Part shown: one piece after another, positions 38,350 through 50,200 of the stretch
Layout of the letters: each line of letters begins with the position of its first letter
How positions within the stretch are numbered: the first letter of the stretch is position 1
From: Lateolabrax maculatus
Taxonomy: Eukaryota > Chordata > Actinopteri > Acropomatiformes > Lateolabracidae
Direction: 5' to 3'
Assembly (NCBI GenBank): GCA_031216445.1
Contig: CM062213.1
Location: 13,207,501 to 13,271,500, forward strand
DNA: 64,000 nt
Translations under genes and position numbers: made by a program
Notes under the pieces: generated by a model
What the model saw: only the letters and a program-made list of their open reading frames with translations
Database searches by the model: none
What the model was told of the DNA's origin: nothing

Positions 38350-40601
38350 TTAAAGTAGAGTCAGTGTCTCCTGCTGCGAACGGTGGCCAGCTGATCCCGC
38401 TGTAACACAGTCCTGATACCACAGGTTCTCTGCCAGGCAGTTGAGGAGGGGGGCTACGTCACCCAGCCCGTCACTGACCTCGCCGCCCATACGCAGCACG
38501 GGTAAGCTCCACATCTCCTGGAAGTCCCTCACGTCTCGCTCTGCCACGTCACAGTGCATGAAAAGGTCAAATCTGAAGGGAACATTAAGGACAAATCTCT
38601 GTACTGATATAGTTTAAAAATATAAGTGATGAGCGTGTTTTAGCTGCATACTCGTCTTACTTTTGATATACAAAAGTAATAGCTGAAGTTGTTCTTACGT
38701 GCAGCAAACAGGTTTTTAAAAATATAACACAAAAGGATACTTGGTGCCAACCACCAATTTCACAAGACCCCCAGATGTCCCAGTCCATTTAGCGATTTGA
38801 TTTGACAGGTCATCAAAGGATGTCCTGTCAGTGAAGGAGAACAGGAAAAGGACAGCGTCCACCTGCTCCTTACAGGACTGGAAGACACAGGGAACAGTGA
38901 TTTTCACAAAACATCTGGTGTGATGGTTTTAGGGTAGTTTTATTATTATTATTATTATTTATTTTTTTTTTTTATAGAATGATGTGAGTGTAGTCCTTTT
39001 TTTTTTTTCTTTTTCTTTTTTTTTGTTTCCCATCAGCTCATAACTCAATTCAATGTGCTGGGTGGAAATACTTTTTTTATATTTTATACACACTGGCAGT
39101 AAATGGTCAAATCTCCGCGAGGCGTTCTCTCCACAGTCCCACAGCTGCAGACGGAAGAAAAGCACTCTGCCACTTTCTCTCAGCTTCACTGGCCAATACA
39201 CCACCGTCGTCTCAATACCTTCAACGACAAAATTGAATTGGATACGCATTTTTATGATCTGATTAACCTTTTTAAATGAGTTTTTAAATTGTATTGACAT
39301 ATTTGCCCTGTCAGTGTGGAACGGGACCTACCTGTGGTTTCATAGTGCATATTAGGAACATTCAGGCCTGCAAGACGTGCAGCAAGAGCAGTTTTCCCGA
39401 CTCCACTCTTGCCAGAAATAAAGATCTTGTAGTGAACTGTGTCCACAGCTACGTGTGGGGGCATCACTGGAGACTCCAAAAGGCCTGTAAAACAAGTTTA
39501 ACCATCAAACTATCTACTTTTGTGTACGGCTTGATATTTTGTACCTAAATGTACGTTCATACTTTGTACAATCCTACTCTTTTACAGCCAATGTTCTTTC
39601 TGCATGGACCTACTGTTGTGGTGTTTTATCACAGGCTAATGTACAAAACTTTCACAATTGTAAATTATTCAACCCAGCTTTACTTTCACAGATCAGTGTA
39701 GGTCATAGGTGTATGGCATATAGGTGTATGTATTCTATGTGACCGCATGGATGTAGCTTCCAAGTAATTACATAGAAAATGTAAAATCTCCAACATCTTT
39801 TTGTCAGTATCCAGTGTTGGAAAAACTGAGTCATCAGAGGTCATCACAAATTATTTAATACACCAATTGACACCCACATACCACAATCTTAGGCCCTTTG
39901 GCTGTTCAGCATTGCTATGGTAATACATTGATGCTGTTATGTCATTTTGACTGTCCAGTAAAACAGTACACTTAAACACTTCTGGTCTGGCATGTAACAT
40001 GTAATTTTCTTTACATTGAACTGTTAACTCTTTACACAACCTCAAACATAAGTACATAGAGTATTTGTACAGGTAGTGTTAAATTATCTGCCTACAGCTA
40101 GAGGCCATAATAACAAAACCAACATCAAATATTTAATGTGTCTCATCCACAAACAATAACCTAAGAGGTTAACTTTATGGACACTTTTTTTTTTTTGGAA
40201 GTGATACTGGACATTTATCTCCCAGCCTCTTTTTGTGACTGCTTCCCACCCACAGTTCAAATTATGAAATGAGAATAAAGGTCTCTGGTTAACTCTGTTA
40301 GTGGCAGCATGTGAAGGTCACAAAAAATTGCTGTAGGTCAAGTTTACTGAAATACTTTGCTATAATCAGAACCTGGTTTATGATCCACGTCCACATGAAT
40401 TATATGGTGCCTTTTTAAAAAGAGGAAAACCACTTTAATTCAACCAAAATGGTACGGTTTATTTGTCATACCGAAGTTTTTGCGTCTCTTCTTGTGTAGG
40501 ATTTTGCTGAAATATTCTTTGCTGTCTTTACATCGGTGCCAATCAGCTACTACGATCGATCCGGCAGGGGGAAGTTGTGCCATGTTGTTATCGCTGGCCA
40601 T
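38350..40601 (-). CDS. cplane2: CPLANE2/RSG1, ciliogenesis and planar polarity small GTPase (5 exons)
   Basis: REM2/Rab-like small GTPase 1, part of the CPLANE module that recruits IFT-A proteins to the basal body for ciliogenesis. Exons: 40472-40601, 39332-39484, 39094-39218, 38741-38877, 38350-38572; 768 bases, 255 residues (human about 258), all phases consistent. An N-terminal extension (MASDNNMAQLPP...) is followed by the P-loop GKSGVGKT, the switch II-like WDCGENASRRFDHLL in place of the usual DTAGQ, and VVGTKFD in place of NKxD; the loss of Asn and of the catalytic Gln is typical of atypical Rab-like GTPases. The protein ends QQETLTLL. The start is the first ATG of an unspliced exon, with another Met at residue 7. 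The large intron 1 (39485-40471) has no other features. Confidence 0.92.
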
Positions 40602-41256
40602 GCTGCTCGGCTAGCATCACACTGCTAAGGACAGTTTTTTAATCAAACAGGCAGTCTGAGGTGCCGACTGCGGCGGCAGAGCACCGCTCTTCAACCCGGT
40701 GTTGGTATGAAAAGACTGCAAACGGTCTTTTCGAACCACAAAGGGCTTTAATAATACAAACTGTAGCCGGTGATTAGCATTTCTGAGTCTCAGAGAGCAG
40801 CCAGCTGATGAAAACTTCCGTAAACTAAACGTCCCTTGACAACCGCCTTAGGAACGCATGACGTCACTTCCGTCAGTCGCTACAGTCTGTGGTGTTGCCT
40901 TCAGGCGCTTCAAAAAGTCGTCAATTACGGCTTTCTGTCGAACAAACGCCTGCATTCGACAACGCAGTCACGGCTGTGAGTACACCTTAGTTAATCTATT
41001 AATACAAAATGTGCCCGTTTATTTCAACAATCATTTACAGGTTTATGTACCGTCGACATGTCACACCATGTTAACAAGTATATCACACTTTTAGAAATAG
41101 TAATTGTAATGTTGCTGGGTCCAAGCCGTAGTTTTACAGGCGCACTGGCATTAGACTTCTCATATTTCCGATAGTACGTGAATGGTGCGTTGGTTGATTC
41201 CTTCGCCCACCGCCAGAGGTCGCTGTACTCCAGCGTTGAAATGCTGAGATGAGGCA
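40602..41256 (-). other. cplane2 upstream region and hspb7 3' UTR
   Basis: The left part (about 40602-40950) is CpG-containing and probably the cplane2 promoter and 5' UTR; no TATA box. The right part is probably the hspb7 3' UTR, with an AATAAA on - at 41018-41023 about 235 bases after the hspb7 stop. The two genes run in the same direction with only 655 bases between coding ends. Confidence 0.5.
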
Positions 41257-42128
41257 CTACAGCACCTTGTGGGCCCTGACAGTCAGGGCCCCGCTGCTCT
41301 CCATGGTCATGCTCACAGATATGGGGTCCACACTCGATGGTAGTTTGCACTTGTGGGAAAAAGTGTTTGTGACTGCGCCATCTTCTCCCAGCTGCATGAG
41401 AACATACGATATGGGACCATAAGAAGGGCAGAAATGATCGGTGTGGAAAAATTAATCGCACACACACATTTTATTAGCCTTATCCCTAACCTTTCAGTTC
41501 TTTTAAATTATAGTTTTATAACTCAAATTTTAGGCCCTAACTTAAATTGACATAGTCACATAAAAAAACATGTTTTATAATCCAGTTCCAGTAATCCAAC
41601 TGATCCAAGCCATTAATACCATTTATATGTTGATATTATCCTAATCTGCATTCATGTAGGCTGCGAGGAATTGAGCCTAAACTCAAAATACAAATTTTCA
41701 GATTACCTAAAGTATGATTCCTCTGAGAACCTAGACTGCACGGCTCACCTTCTCAGCATGCACCTCTATCAGGTTGTTGGAGGATGTGATGATAACATCC
41801 TCTGGAGAAAATTCACTCACATCCACTGTGAACTGGAATATGTCTCCAATGACCTGGATCTTCCCTGTGGGATATGAATGGCCTGAAAGAAGTCATTTAT
41901 ACCTTGTAAATCTTGATGACTACATGACACAAACTGAAAAGCCAGTTGTCAGGTTTCTAACTTTCATATATTTTTAATAAAAATAAGCTCAAACTTTCTA
42001 TATAAAATTAAAAACTGAACACATCTCTGTCAATTTTTGTTAGTCTGACCCGTAAATCTTTTTTCCCTACTGGTCTGCTGAGGTAGTGATGCCGAATCTT
42101 CAGAGAAAATACCTTGACCTTTCTCCAT
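41257..42128 (-). CDS. hspb7: HSPB7, small heat-shock protein of heart and muscle (3 exons, short C-terminus)
   Basis: Small alpha-crystallin-type chaperone (cvHSP) acting at sarcomeric actin/filamin in heart and skeletal muscle. Exons: 42071-42128, 41749-41882, 41257-41391; 327 bases, 108 residues, phases consistent. The N-terminus MEKGQGIFSEDSASL corresponds to the internal MEKALSMFSDD stretch of human HSPB7, so the fish form lacks the mammalian Ser-rich leader. The alpha-crystallin domain is clear: FQFTVDVSEFSPEDVIITSS, NNLIEVHAEK, GAVTNTFSHKCKLPSSVDP, SGALTVRAH. It then stops at KVL, where mammalian HSPB7 continues about 18 more residues to an IKI-type end; no replacement is visible in the other frames. 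The human gene lies near EPHA2, matching this location. The exon 1 donor (GTAGGG) is weak, so exon 1 is the least certain part. Confidence 0.82.
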
Positions 42129-42258
42129 ACAGGCAGAGGAAGTGGACTGTCTTTATGTAGCTGACTGAATCTACTGCATGGACCCAAGAGAGGTCATTCT
42201 TATCTGGCGAGTTCTCCCTCGTGTCTGATGAATGTGTCACTACATATCCGTATGAGTC

Positions 42259-42265
42259 TTTTATA
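42259..42265 (-). promoter_or_regulatory. hspb7 TATA box
   Basis: CTATAAAAG on the - strand, about 130 bases upstream of the hspb7 ATG, the expected spacing for a tissue-specific TATA promoter. A CAGCTG E-box (myogenic bHLH type) lies about 30 bases further upstream near 42295. No clear heat-shock element was seen close by. Confidence 0.6.
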
Positions 42266-42299
42266 GCCTGCTCAGTGTTTGTGCCTGAATGATTCAGCT

Positions 42300-44283
42300 G
42301 GACTGGTACATGACATGGATTGTAGATATTCAGTGTGTCAGAACTGTTGTTGAACTGTTGTCAAGGGGTCCAAATTTTCTTGCCGCACCCCTGACTGGGA
42401 GCATAGAGTCTTTGTGTTTGTGTGAGAACGGGGCGTGGAGATGCTTCTGTGTGAAGGAATAGCCCATAATTATCAGGTGTGAAATTCAATGAACTGTCAT
42501 TTACAATTTCAACTGAATAAAGTGACAATATGAGCATGACACAATTAAGCAGCTTTTAGGTCAAATTTGAAATGTAACTGGGCATTTTAAGGCTCTGTCC
42601 AGTAGGATTAAGTTTAACATGGCTGAGTGGCTGTGGTAGGATGGAGCACAGTTGTGTGTAGGTGTGACATTCTGCTCCACCCTGGCAAAGTCACCGAGGT
42701 TGATCAACTCCATCTGGATGGCAGGCGTCCCCAAAAACAACATCTGCAGACTGTAGTGCTAACTGTAGGGAAAACCAAACTGTTAGATTGATGAAAGTTG
42801 ACGTCCAAACTTTATTTCTGATCTTCATCAATCATGGTCAGAGGAAAGAGATTTTTTCAATAGACAGCCCATATCCGAAGAGTTTATCGTGTTTTGAGCA
42901 TGAAAGTGCTGGGAGGTATGTGTGTCAGTTTATCTGTGTGAGGATGGTGTAAGCAGAAAGGTCATCATATAAAGTCACTTTTATATCATGTCGCGTGAGT
43001 TAGAGAGATATATGAAATACCGTTGGGTTTTTTTTTATTCTTAGAAGTTATTTGAAGTATTTATAATATGTATTGTACCAGCTGTCATTTCTTTACAGCT
43101 AAAACATTATCAGTGTTTTCATCACTGTTTACCACTGTTATCATCCTAGTTTCACGTGATTAAATGCAATAGTTGCTAATGAGTGAAAGATTGAAATAAG
43201 TAAAAGTAACAAACGGTAGAAAAAGTTGTTCATGAACAAAATTAAATTTTTATTTTTGACCTGATGATGGTGCCAGATGGTCGGGGATCACCAACGCTCA
43301 CAAAGACGATGAATGTCTAATATCAGTCCTTCTAATACTTGACAAGACAATTCACTACTAAACAAAAATGTCAACCTGCAGGTGGCGCTAGAGGGAAAGT
43401 CAGGCAATCAACAAAGTCAGTTGGGTTCATCCTCTGGGGAGCTGTACTGTCTGTTCAAAAGTTCATGGCAATCCATCCAATAGTTGTTGAGATTTTTTTC
43501 AGTCTGGACCAATTAAAAACAAATACATGTTGACTACAAGTAAAAGAAAGTGATCCGGTCACAAGGCAACATTGATTTTATTTAAACACATAAATACACC
43601 GTCTGGCAAACAGGCGCTGGATCAGAGTTATTTCTCATGTAACAAATGACTTAAATATAAAATACAATAAATATTAAATATAAATGGACCGTTATATTAA
43701 GACATGATGTAAACAAACAAATGACTTGTGGAAAATTCAACATGTGATACAGAGACTAACTACAAAACAAGAATGTGTGATTCTTTGCCCTGAGTGGAAT
43801 AATCATTCCAAATTTAAAAATAAGCCTCATTGATCACAAACATTGTAGAAAACAAACAAGTTTAAGGATCCAGCAACACTGGCAGGATAAAGTGAGTGCT
43901 TGGAATAAAAAGCCCTTAATTACAAGGAGCATAAAATATTTCAGTCATTCAGTAAATACAAGCCAGCACTCTCACAGTGTCTCAGATTTTGTACTTACTT
44001 TTATAATTGTTTTATTTAATACACATGACGTGTCTATTTTCAACATATAAAACATTTTTACACAAAGATTAATTATTTATCTTCTGTTATAAAGTACATA
44101 AGTGTTTTCAATCTCATTCTGAGGGGCTTGCAGGGTCCTCTTCAGTCATTCCACACTGTGCCGCAGAGAAGACGGGAAAAAAACAGCAGCATAGATCAGT
44201 CCCTCCCCCCACTTCAGTCCTCCTCGTCTGTGAGTGAAATGACATGGTCGGTCAGTGCACTTTGATTATGAGGAATGCTTAGA
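42300..44283. other. hspb7 upstream region and epha2 3' UTR
   Basis: No coding signal. It contains the fish MITE-like repeat at 43258-43515. The right end is probably the epha2 3' UTR, with a candidate - strand AATAAA at 44011-44016, about 270 bases after the stop. Confidence 0.55.
43258..43515 (+). mobile_element. fish MITE-like dispersed repeat
   Basis: It includes 'cctgcaggtggcgctagagg', 'gttcatcctctggggag', 'ttcatggcaatccatccaat' and 'agttgttgagatttttttca', then CAGTCTGGACC. This phrase order belongs to a short repeat found in great numbers in fish genomes, identified from memory of the motif. Exact ends are uncertain. Confidence 0.65.
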
Positions 44284-47200
44284 TCACACTGCAAACACGC
44301 TGAGGGAGCTGGTCTCATCTTTCAGACCCAGGATGCTGTATGCTATCCTCTTCATGTGACCGGGCAACCGCACTCCGATATTCCTGATGTCTCTGAAAGG
44401 AAAAGATAAATTATACTTTTTGAGTGTGCTAAAAACAATATGGATTCTGTTTTGCTTAAAAACACCACAGTGGTTCTTGTAGAGTAGGGATTCTCAACCA
44501 CGAGTACTTGTAAACTGTTCAAATAGTGAGTTAAAAGTAGTGGATAAAGTGGACCAAACTTGTCTATTTACCATATTTAATTGTATGAAAATATTGTTTT
44601 ATACAGTTAATGGTGTGAAATACCATCCAGTTTAAAATCAAGTGAAATGAACACATTAGGAGCATGACGGATGGTGTTGATGAGGGATCATCTGAGAGGG
44701 CTGTGGGGATACATGAGACAAAAGGCTGGGAAGCACTGCTGTAGAGGTTATGGCAGTAGAGAATGAGAGGAATGACATGGGCAGAGCCGGAGTGAGGTAT
44801 TTCTGTATTCACAAACTGGATAACAACTGTTCGAGCTGAGAGCTCAATACTTTCTCTGTGTTACTGGGAAATGTGGCTTGGTGCCAGAGAAATCAGCGCA
44901 GTGTGGCAGAGCCGCACCTGTGCCATATGTGCACTTACTCATGCCTCAAGGCGAGCACCTGCTCCATGGTCGCGATCCCGGCGCGAGCAAAGCTTTCGCT
45001 GTACTGGCTCATTTTGATGGACTCCAGCCACTCAGGCACCGACCTGAACATGGTGCCGTCACAGCCGCTGGTGCTGGGCAGGCGGATGGACACGCTGCGA
45101 GGAACAAGGCATGTTTGGATTACTCATCATTTACTGCTACGTTATGTACTCTGAGTGCATGTGAGGATGTTTGAACAAGGAGGAACCAGTTTTACTGTCA
45201 ACATGCTGCTGACAGTTTCAAGATATGATTCAACAATTTATGATCATCTAATGGAAAATACCAAGACTAATACTGCTATAGTTAAAGAAAAAGTGGGAGA
45301 CAGATCTTATTCAAATAGAAGATGAATATCATAATCTCTTACTTATTAATTAAGTGTTTATAAACACAAAGTTTAAGTTAAGTGTAATTTAAAAAATTCA
45401 CAGCACAATTATTATCACCTGGTCTCTTTTATAGCAACTGTAAAAACTGCAAAAATTTGATTGGAAACTTTGTACATACAGTATGACCTGGTCATGTTCA
45501 AAGCTAGTCATTTAATCAAACAAGCTATAACATGTTAATCTATTATTCGAACTATTCGTTTAACGCAAATAAGAGTGCATGAGTATCTCCGTTTATATTA
45601 CTGTTAAAGACGATTGGAACATTGTAGAGACTGTTCCTGCCTTATTCTTATTGACCATCTATTCATTTTACTCCCTTTTACTTTGTTACCAAAACATAAA
45701 CTTCAATAATAAAAAAACAATGGTCATACCGTGGATCAAAATCAGCAATGGTTTTCAAAGACTCTGGGCTTCGGAGCAGTTTGTCCAAGATGTTGACGAT
45801 GTCTGAGAAGCGAGGTCGTTTGGAGCGGTCGTGCTGCCAACACTGGAGCATGAGCTGGTAGATAGCAGATGGACAGTCCATCGGAGCAGGAAGCCTGAAA
45901 GCCTCGTTGATAGCCTTCATGACCTGTGGAAGAGACCAGGGCAGAGTGAAGGCAGTGCTTAGATCTAAAGTATATGTATGGGTCTCCTGTGTTCGTATGT
46001 TGACATTAACAGTTAATTTGAAGAGGATGGTGGGAAACTTCGCTGGATGTCAGGCAACATTCTATCACCACCTACCCAGCACATACTCTCAGTGGCAATA
46101 CACATTAAAGTTTGACCTGCACAGGCCAAAACAATCCTTCATCTCAACTGTAAGAGTTGGAAAGACGATGTGACAGATGAAACATACCTCATGGTTGCTC
46201 ATGTCCCAGTAGGGCCGTTCTCCAAATGCCATGACTTCCCACATGACGATGCCGAAGCTCCACACGTCGCTGGCTGAAGTGAATTTCCTGTATGCGATAG
46301 CCTCGGGGGCGGTCCAGCGGATGGGGATTTTACCTCCCTGACAGAAGAGAAACATTAACAAATCATATTTAATGGGTGAAAGGAGCAAAAACACAAGGCG
46401 CTGAAAGACCAACACTTTAGATTGGACACTAGAGAGTGAAAAGACCATTAACAGTCTGACATTTGTTACTAAAAAAAAATACAAGGGTCGTTCTGTTGCT
46501 ATGCTTTTAAGCTGTGAAATGTAGCTGTTAGACTTACTCTTGTTGTGTAGGTGCCCTCAGCGTCATCCTCCAGCACACGTGACAGGCCAAAATCAGACAC
46601 TTTACACTCCAGGCTGCTATTGACCAGAACATTTCTTGCTGCCAGGTCTCGGTGGACGTAGCTCATGTCAGAGAGATATTTCATGCCAGCAGCTATTCCA
46701 CGAAGCATCCCCACGAGCTGATATGATGGAATCTCTCCATCACGGCCCTAAAGGGGGAAAAAAACATATAATAATTAAATAACACTTCTTTTACAAGTTA
46801 GTTAAATTAAATTTCCAATGAATACACATTAAGAAATAAATTGCATATAAGAACTAAAAATATTAAGTTTAAGTCTGAAACTCAAGTCATTTGACCCTCC
46901 CGTGCACTTACCTTCAGATATGTGTCGAGAGCTCCGTTTTCCATGTATTCTGTCACTATCATGGCATGCTTGACTAAAAATTAAAACAAAAAATTATGTT
47001 TAGTGAAAGAAACGATACAAGCAGTTGATACAAATGATCTGTGATTGATTGTTTGACTTCTGTCTGAGGTCTTCCACTCACATTTGGTGACAACTCCCTC
47101 CAGGCGGATGATGTTCGGGTGCGAGAACTGACCCATGATGCTGGCCTCGCTCAAGAAGTCCTGCCTTTGTTTCTCTGAGTACCCCGGCTTCAGGGTCTTT

Positions 47201-50200
47201 ATCGCTACGGTCACCTCCCCTCGCACAGGAGTGTTCATCACACCTCGAAACACTTCCCCAAACTCTCCTGATCAGCAGACGGACAGCAGGAGGAAACGTT
47301 AGAAACTGTACTCTGAGATTTCCTTAAATGGAGGGTAGGTGATTGTAAAAGAACGTACCAACACCGATGACTTTCTGTTTGCTAATGGCACTGGGGTCAA
47401 TTTCGGTGACAAACTTCTGGATGGCAATGTTAGGGTCCTCATACATGTGTGGATCAACGTAAGTCTTCAGAGGCTTGAGCTGATCTATGGAGGAAATAAT
47501 GACCAGAATATTAGGCTAAATAATAACTTTGTGAACCATTTCATCAGTAAATAATACTGAATTATTATTGCATGTATAGAATGGTTTTCTTACCTGTTGA
47601 AAAGTAGGGATCTTCAGGTCCTCCCCTGCCACGAGAGCTCAGTCTCCTGAGAGGAAAACATGAATAATCACTATGGGACTAAACAGAATACAGACTGGCT
47701 TATAGTAATTGCAGGTCAGTCTCTGTTGAAGAAGACCAAGGCTGTATTCAATAGCAGCACTGGCTTTTACCGATAAACCCTCCCTGAGCTGTCATACCAG
47801 AACATCCTTCATTTACTCAAGCTTGTTGACCATAATCACACAGTTTGCAGGTCTGTAGGTAACATTTATCTGAATGACACAGGCTTTGAATGTGGATATG
47901 AAGAGTGTTGTTACCAACCGTCTACGCAGCAGCAGGACGGCCACCACAACGAGCAGAACAGCCGCTACTCCAACGACAGCTCCCATCACCATGGTGGAGT
48001 TGTTCTGGATCAGAGACTCAGCTGTGCAAATCACAGAAAGAGAAACATTTATCAACTCAAGTGTGTGAAATAAAAGTTAATATGGAGATGCATTTGAGAA
48101 ACCATTAATCTAATATAATCTTCTGTAGACTTGAAGGCTGCTAGTACCTATTGGTGAAGTATGGAACTCATGCTCCACGCTGTAGCTGCCAGGGTTGCCT
48201 TCAGGACTCATTGCCTGGACCCTGAACATGTAAGTAGTGTCAGGGGTGAGGTCATTAATCTGGACTGAACTTTTCTCCAAAATCAGGACAGTGTAGGTAG
48301 TCACATCGCTCTCGCCGTTATCATCCTGCGAAGAGGAAAGTGGGTGGATGAAAAATTGGTAAAGAATTCTTTTTTAATTTCCTCCAACAGCCTAAACCTG
48401 AATGAGGGAAGGTGACACAAAAGAGCACAAAGCGCTGTCTTACTTTTCTGCGGTACATAAGCTCATAGCGATGATTGATGTGGGCTGGAGGCCTGCGAGA
48501 CAGAGTCCAGGACAGAGACAGACTGGTGGGGCTGCGATCATCCAGATGGATCAACGTCACCTTGGGGGGATCTAACGTTTGGTGAGACAGAAAGCAAAAT
48601 AATGGTTAGTGACTAATCATAGTCTTTGGACAGGATATTTGGAAATTAAAGCCTTTGGGACTCAGTGGGTCAGACTGAATTCCTCTAAGTGTACTAAGCC
48701 CTTATTTTTGTACAATGGTTTTTACTGAAAAATACAATATTACATGAACATTTTTGTAACTCTTTAAACCCTAATGTTCTGTTTGGGCTCCCTGAGACCA
48801 TCTTTTAAAAAAAAGAGATACTTAACATAGTTTTATTACATTGAAACTTTCTAACTGTTCCTAAATTTATGACAATTACTCATAAACATAATTTTGAACA
48901 GATGACATGTTTAAGAGGTCCACTACAGACTAATTATTTTTGTCTGGGATCTCAGAGATCCAGCTGTGAAAACATAGCTAAGTACAATGGATTTTCATAT
49001 GCTCTATACCTGTGGTTGGTGTAGAGAGTATGTTTTTCACCAACAGTTTGTTAGGTTTAAGTCACACCTCTCTGGGGTTTAACTGACTCCAAACATAAGT
49101 AATGTCACTATGAAGGATAACATACTGTACAATTCTGTAACCAAGACGGAGACAATTTTATTTGTAACCAGGCCCATATAACATCTTAAACATTAAATAT
49201 TTCATTATTTGGTGTTAATAACAAAGTTTTAAGGTCATTTCTGTGTTTTGTCATGTTTACCAAATGTACAAGTTCAGTTTGTGCCGAAGGGAAGGGTTAC
49301 CATTTAAATATGTTTCTACATATTGGGTTTTAATAAGGTCAGAATAAAACAAAAATTTTGTTTATTTTGTTATTATCCTTAGTGTCTGACACATACAGCA
49401 GTGGGGTCTGTGGGACCCCAAACAAGGAGGAAGTAAAGCTAATTTGAATAAACACAAGGTTAAATCATAGCAAAAAAAAAAGCTTTTCATGTGATTGAGC
49501 TCACCTGTATAGTCCAGAGCAGTGGTGATGCTTGCCGTGGGCCTCTCGGTACCGAACTGTGACACACCGCTGTGAGCCTCCACGGTGAACGTGTAGTTTA
49601 GGTGAGAGTCCAGGTCAGTAACAACGACCACAGCGTCCTTCAAATCTGTAGAACCTGGCTCAAAACGGATTTTCTCGCCACAGGGGACACACGAGGCCCC
49701 GTCGCAGAGCTCACACACAACACTGTAGGTGAGGTCACTGCGGCCCCCGGTCACCAGAGGTGGGCTCCAGGACAGCTGCAGCCTGCCCTCTGCTGACAGG
49801 GTGGTGGAGCTCAGGTCACGAGGAGCACTGGGTGGAGCTTGGGGAGGAAGTGGATGACACAGAACAGTTAGCCTGATCTTCTGAGCTGCCTCTAATGAGC
49901 GAAAATTTGATTATGTCACTAATATGACAGTGAGTGTTGTTGTTACCAGAGCAGTATGATCCAGGAGGGTCTGAAGGGGCACGGAAGAAACCTTCCTCAC
50001 ATTGGCACTCGGTTGCGCTGGCTGCTGATGGCTTGGTGTTATCAGGACAAACCTGACATAACTCGCTCGATACAGATGGCTTGAAGTAGCCTGGTTTGCA
50101 TGCTGTGTGAGAGAAAGAAGGTGTGTGTTAGTTTAAGCATGACATATAGGAGCAACTGTGAAACGGACAAACTCAGGAAGGAATGACTGATCAAAATACA

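Noticed and set aside
41024..41467. 147-codon - strand frame over hspb7 exon 3
   Set aside because: It is the +1 frame of the real exon; the hspb7 frame there matches the alpha-crystallin domain.
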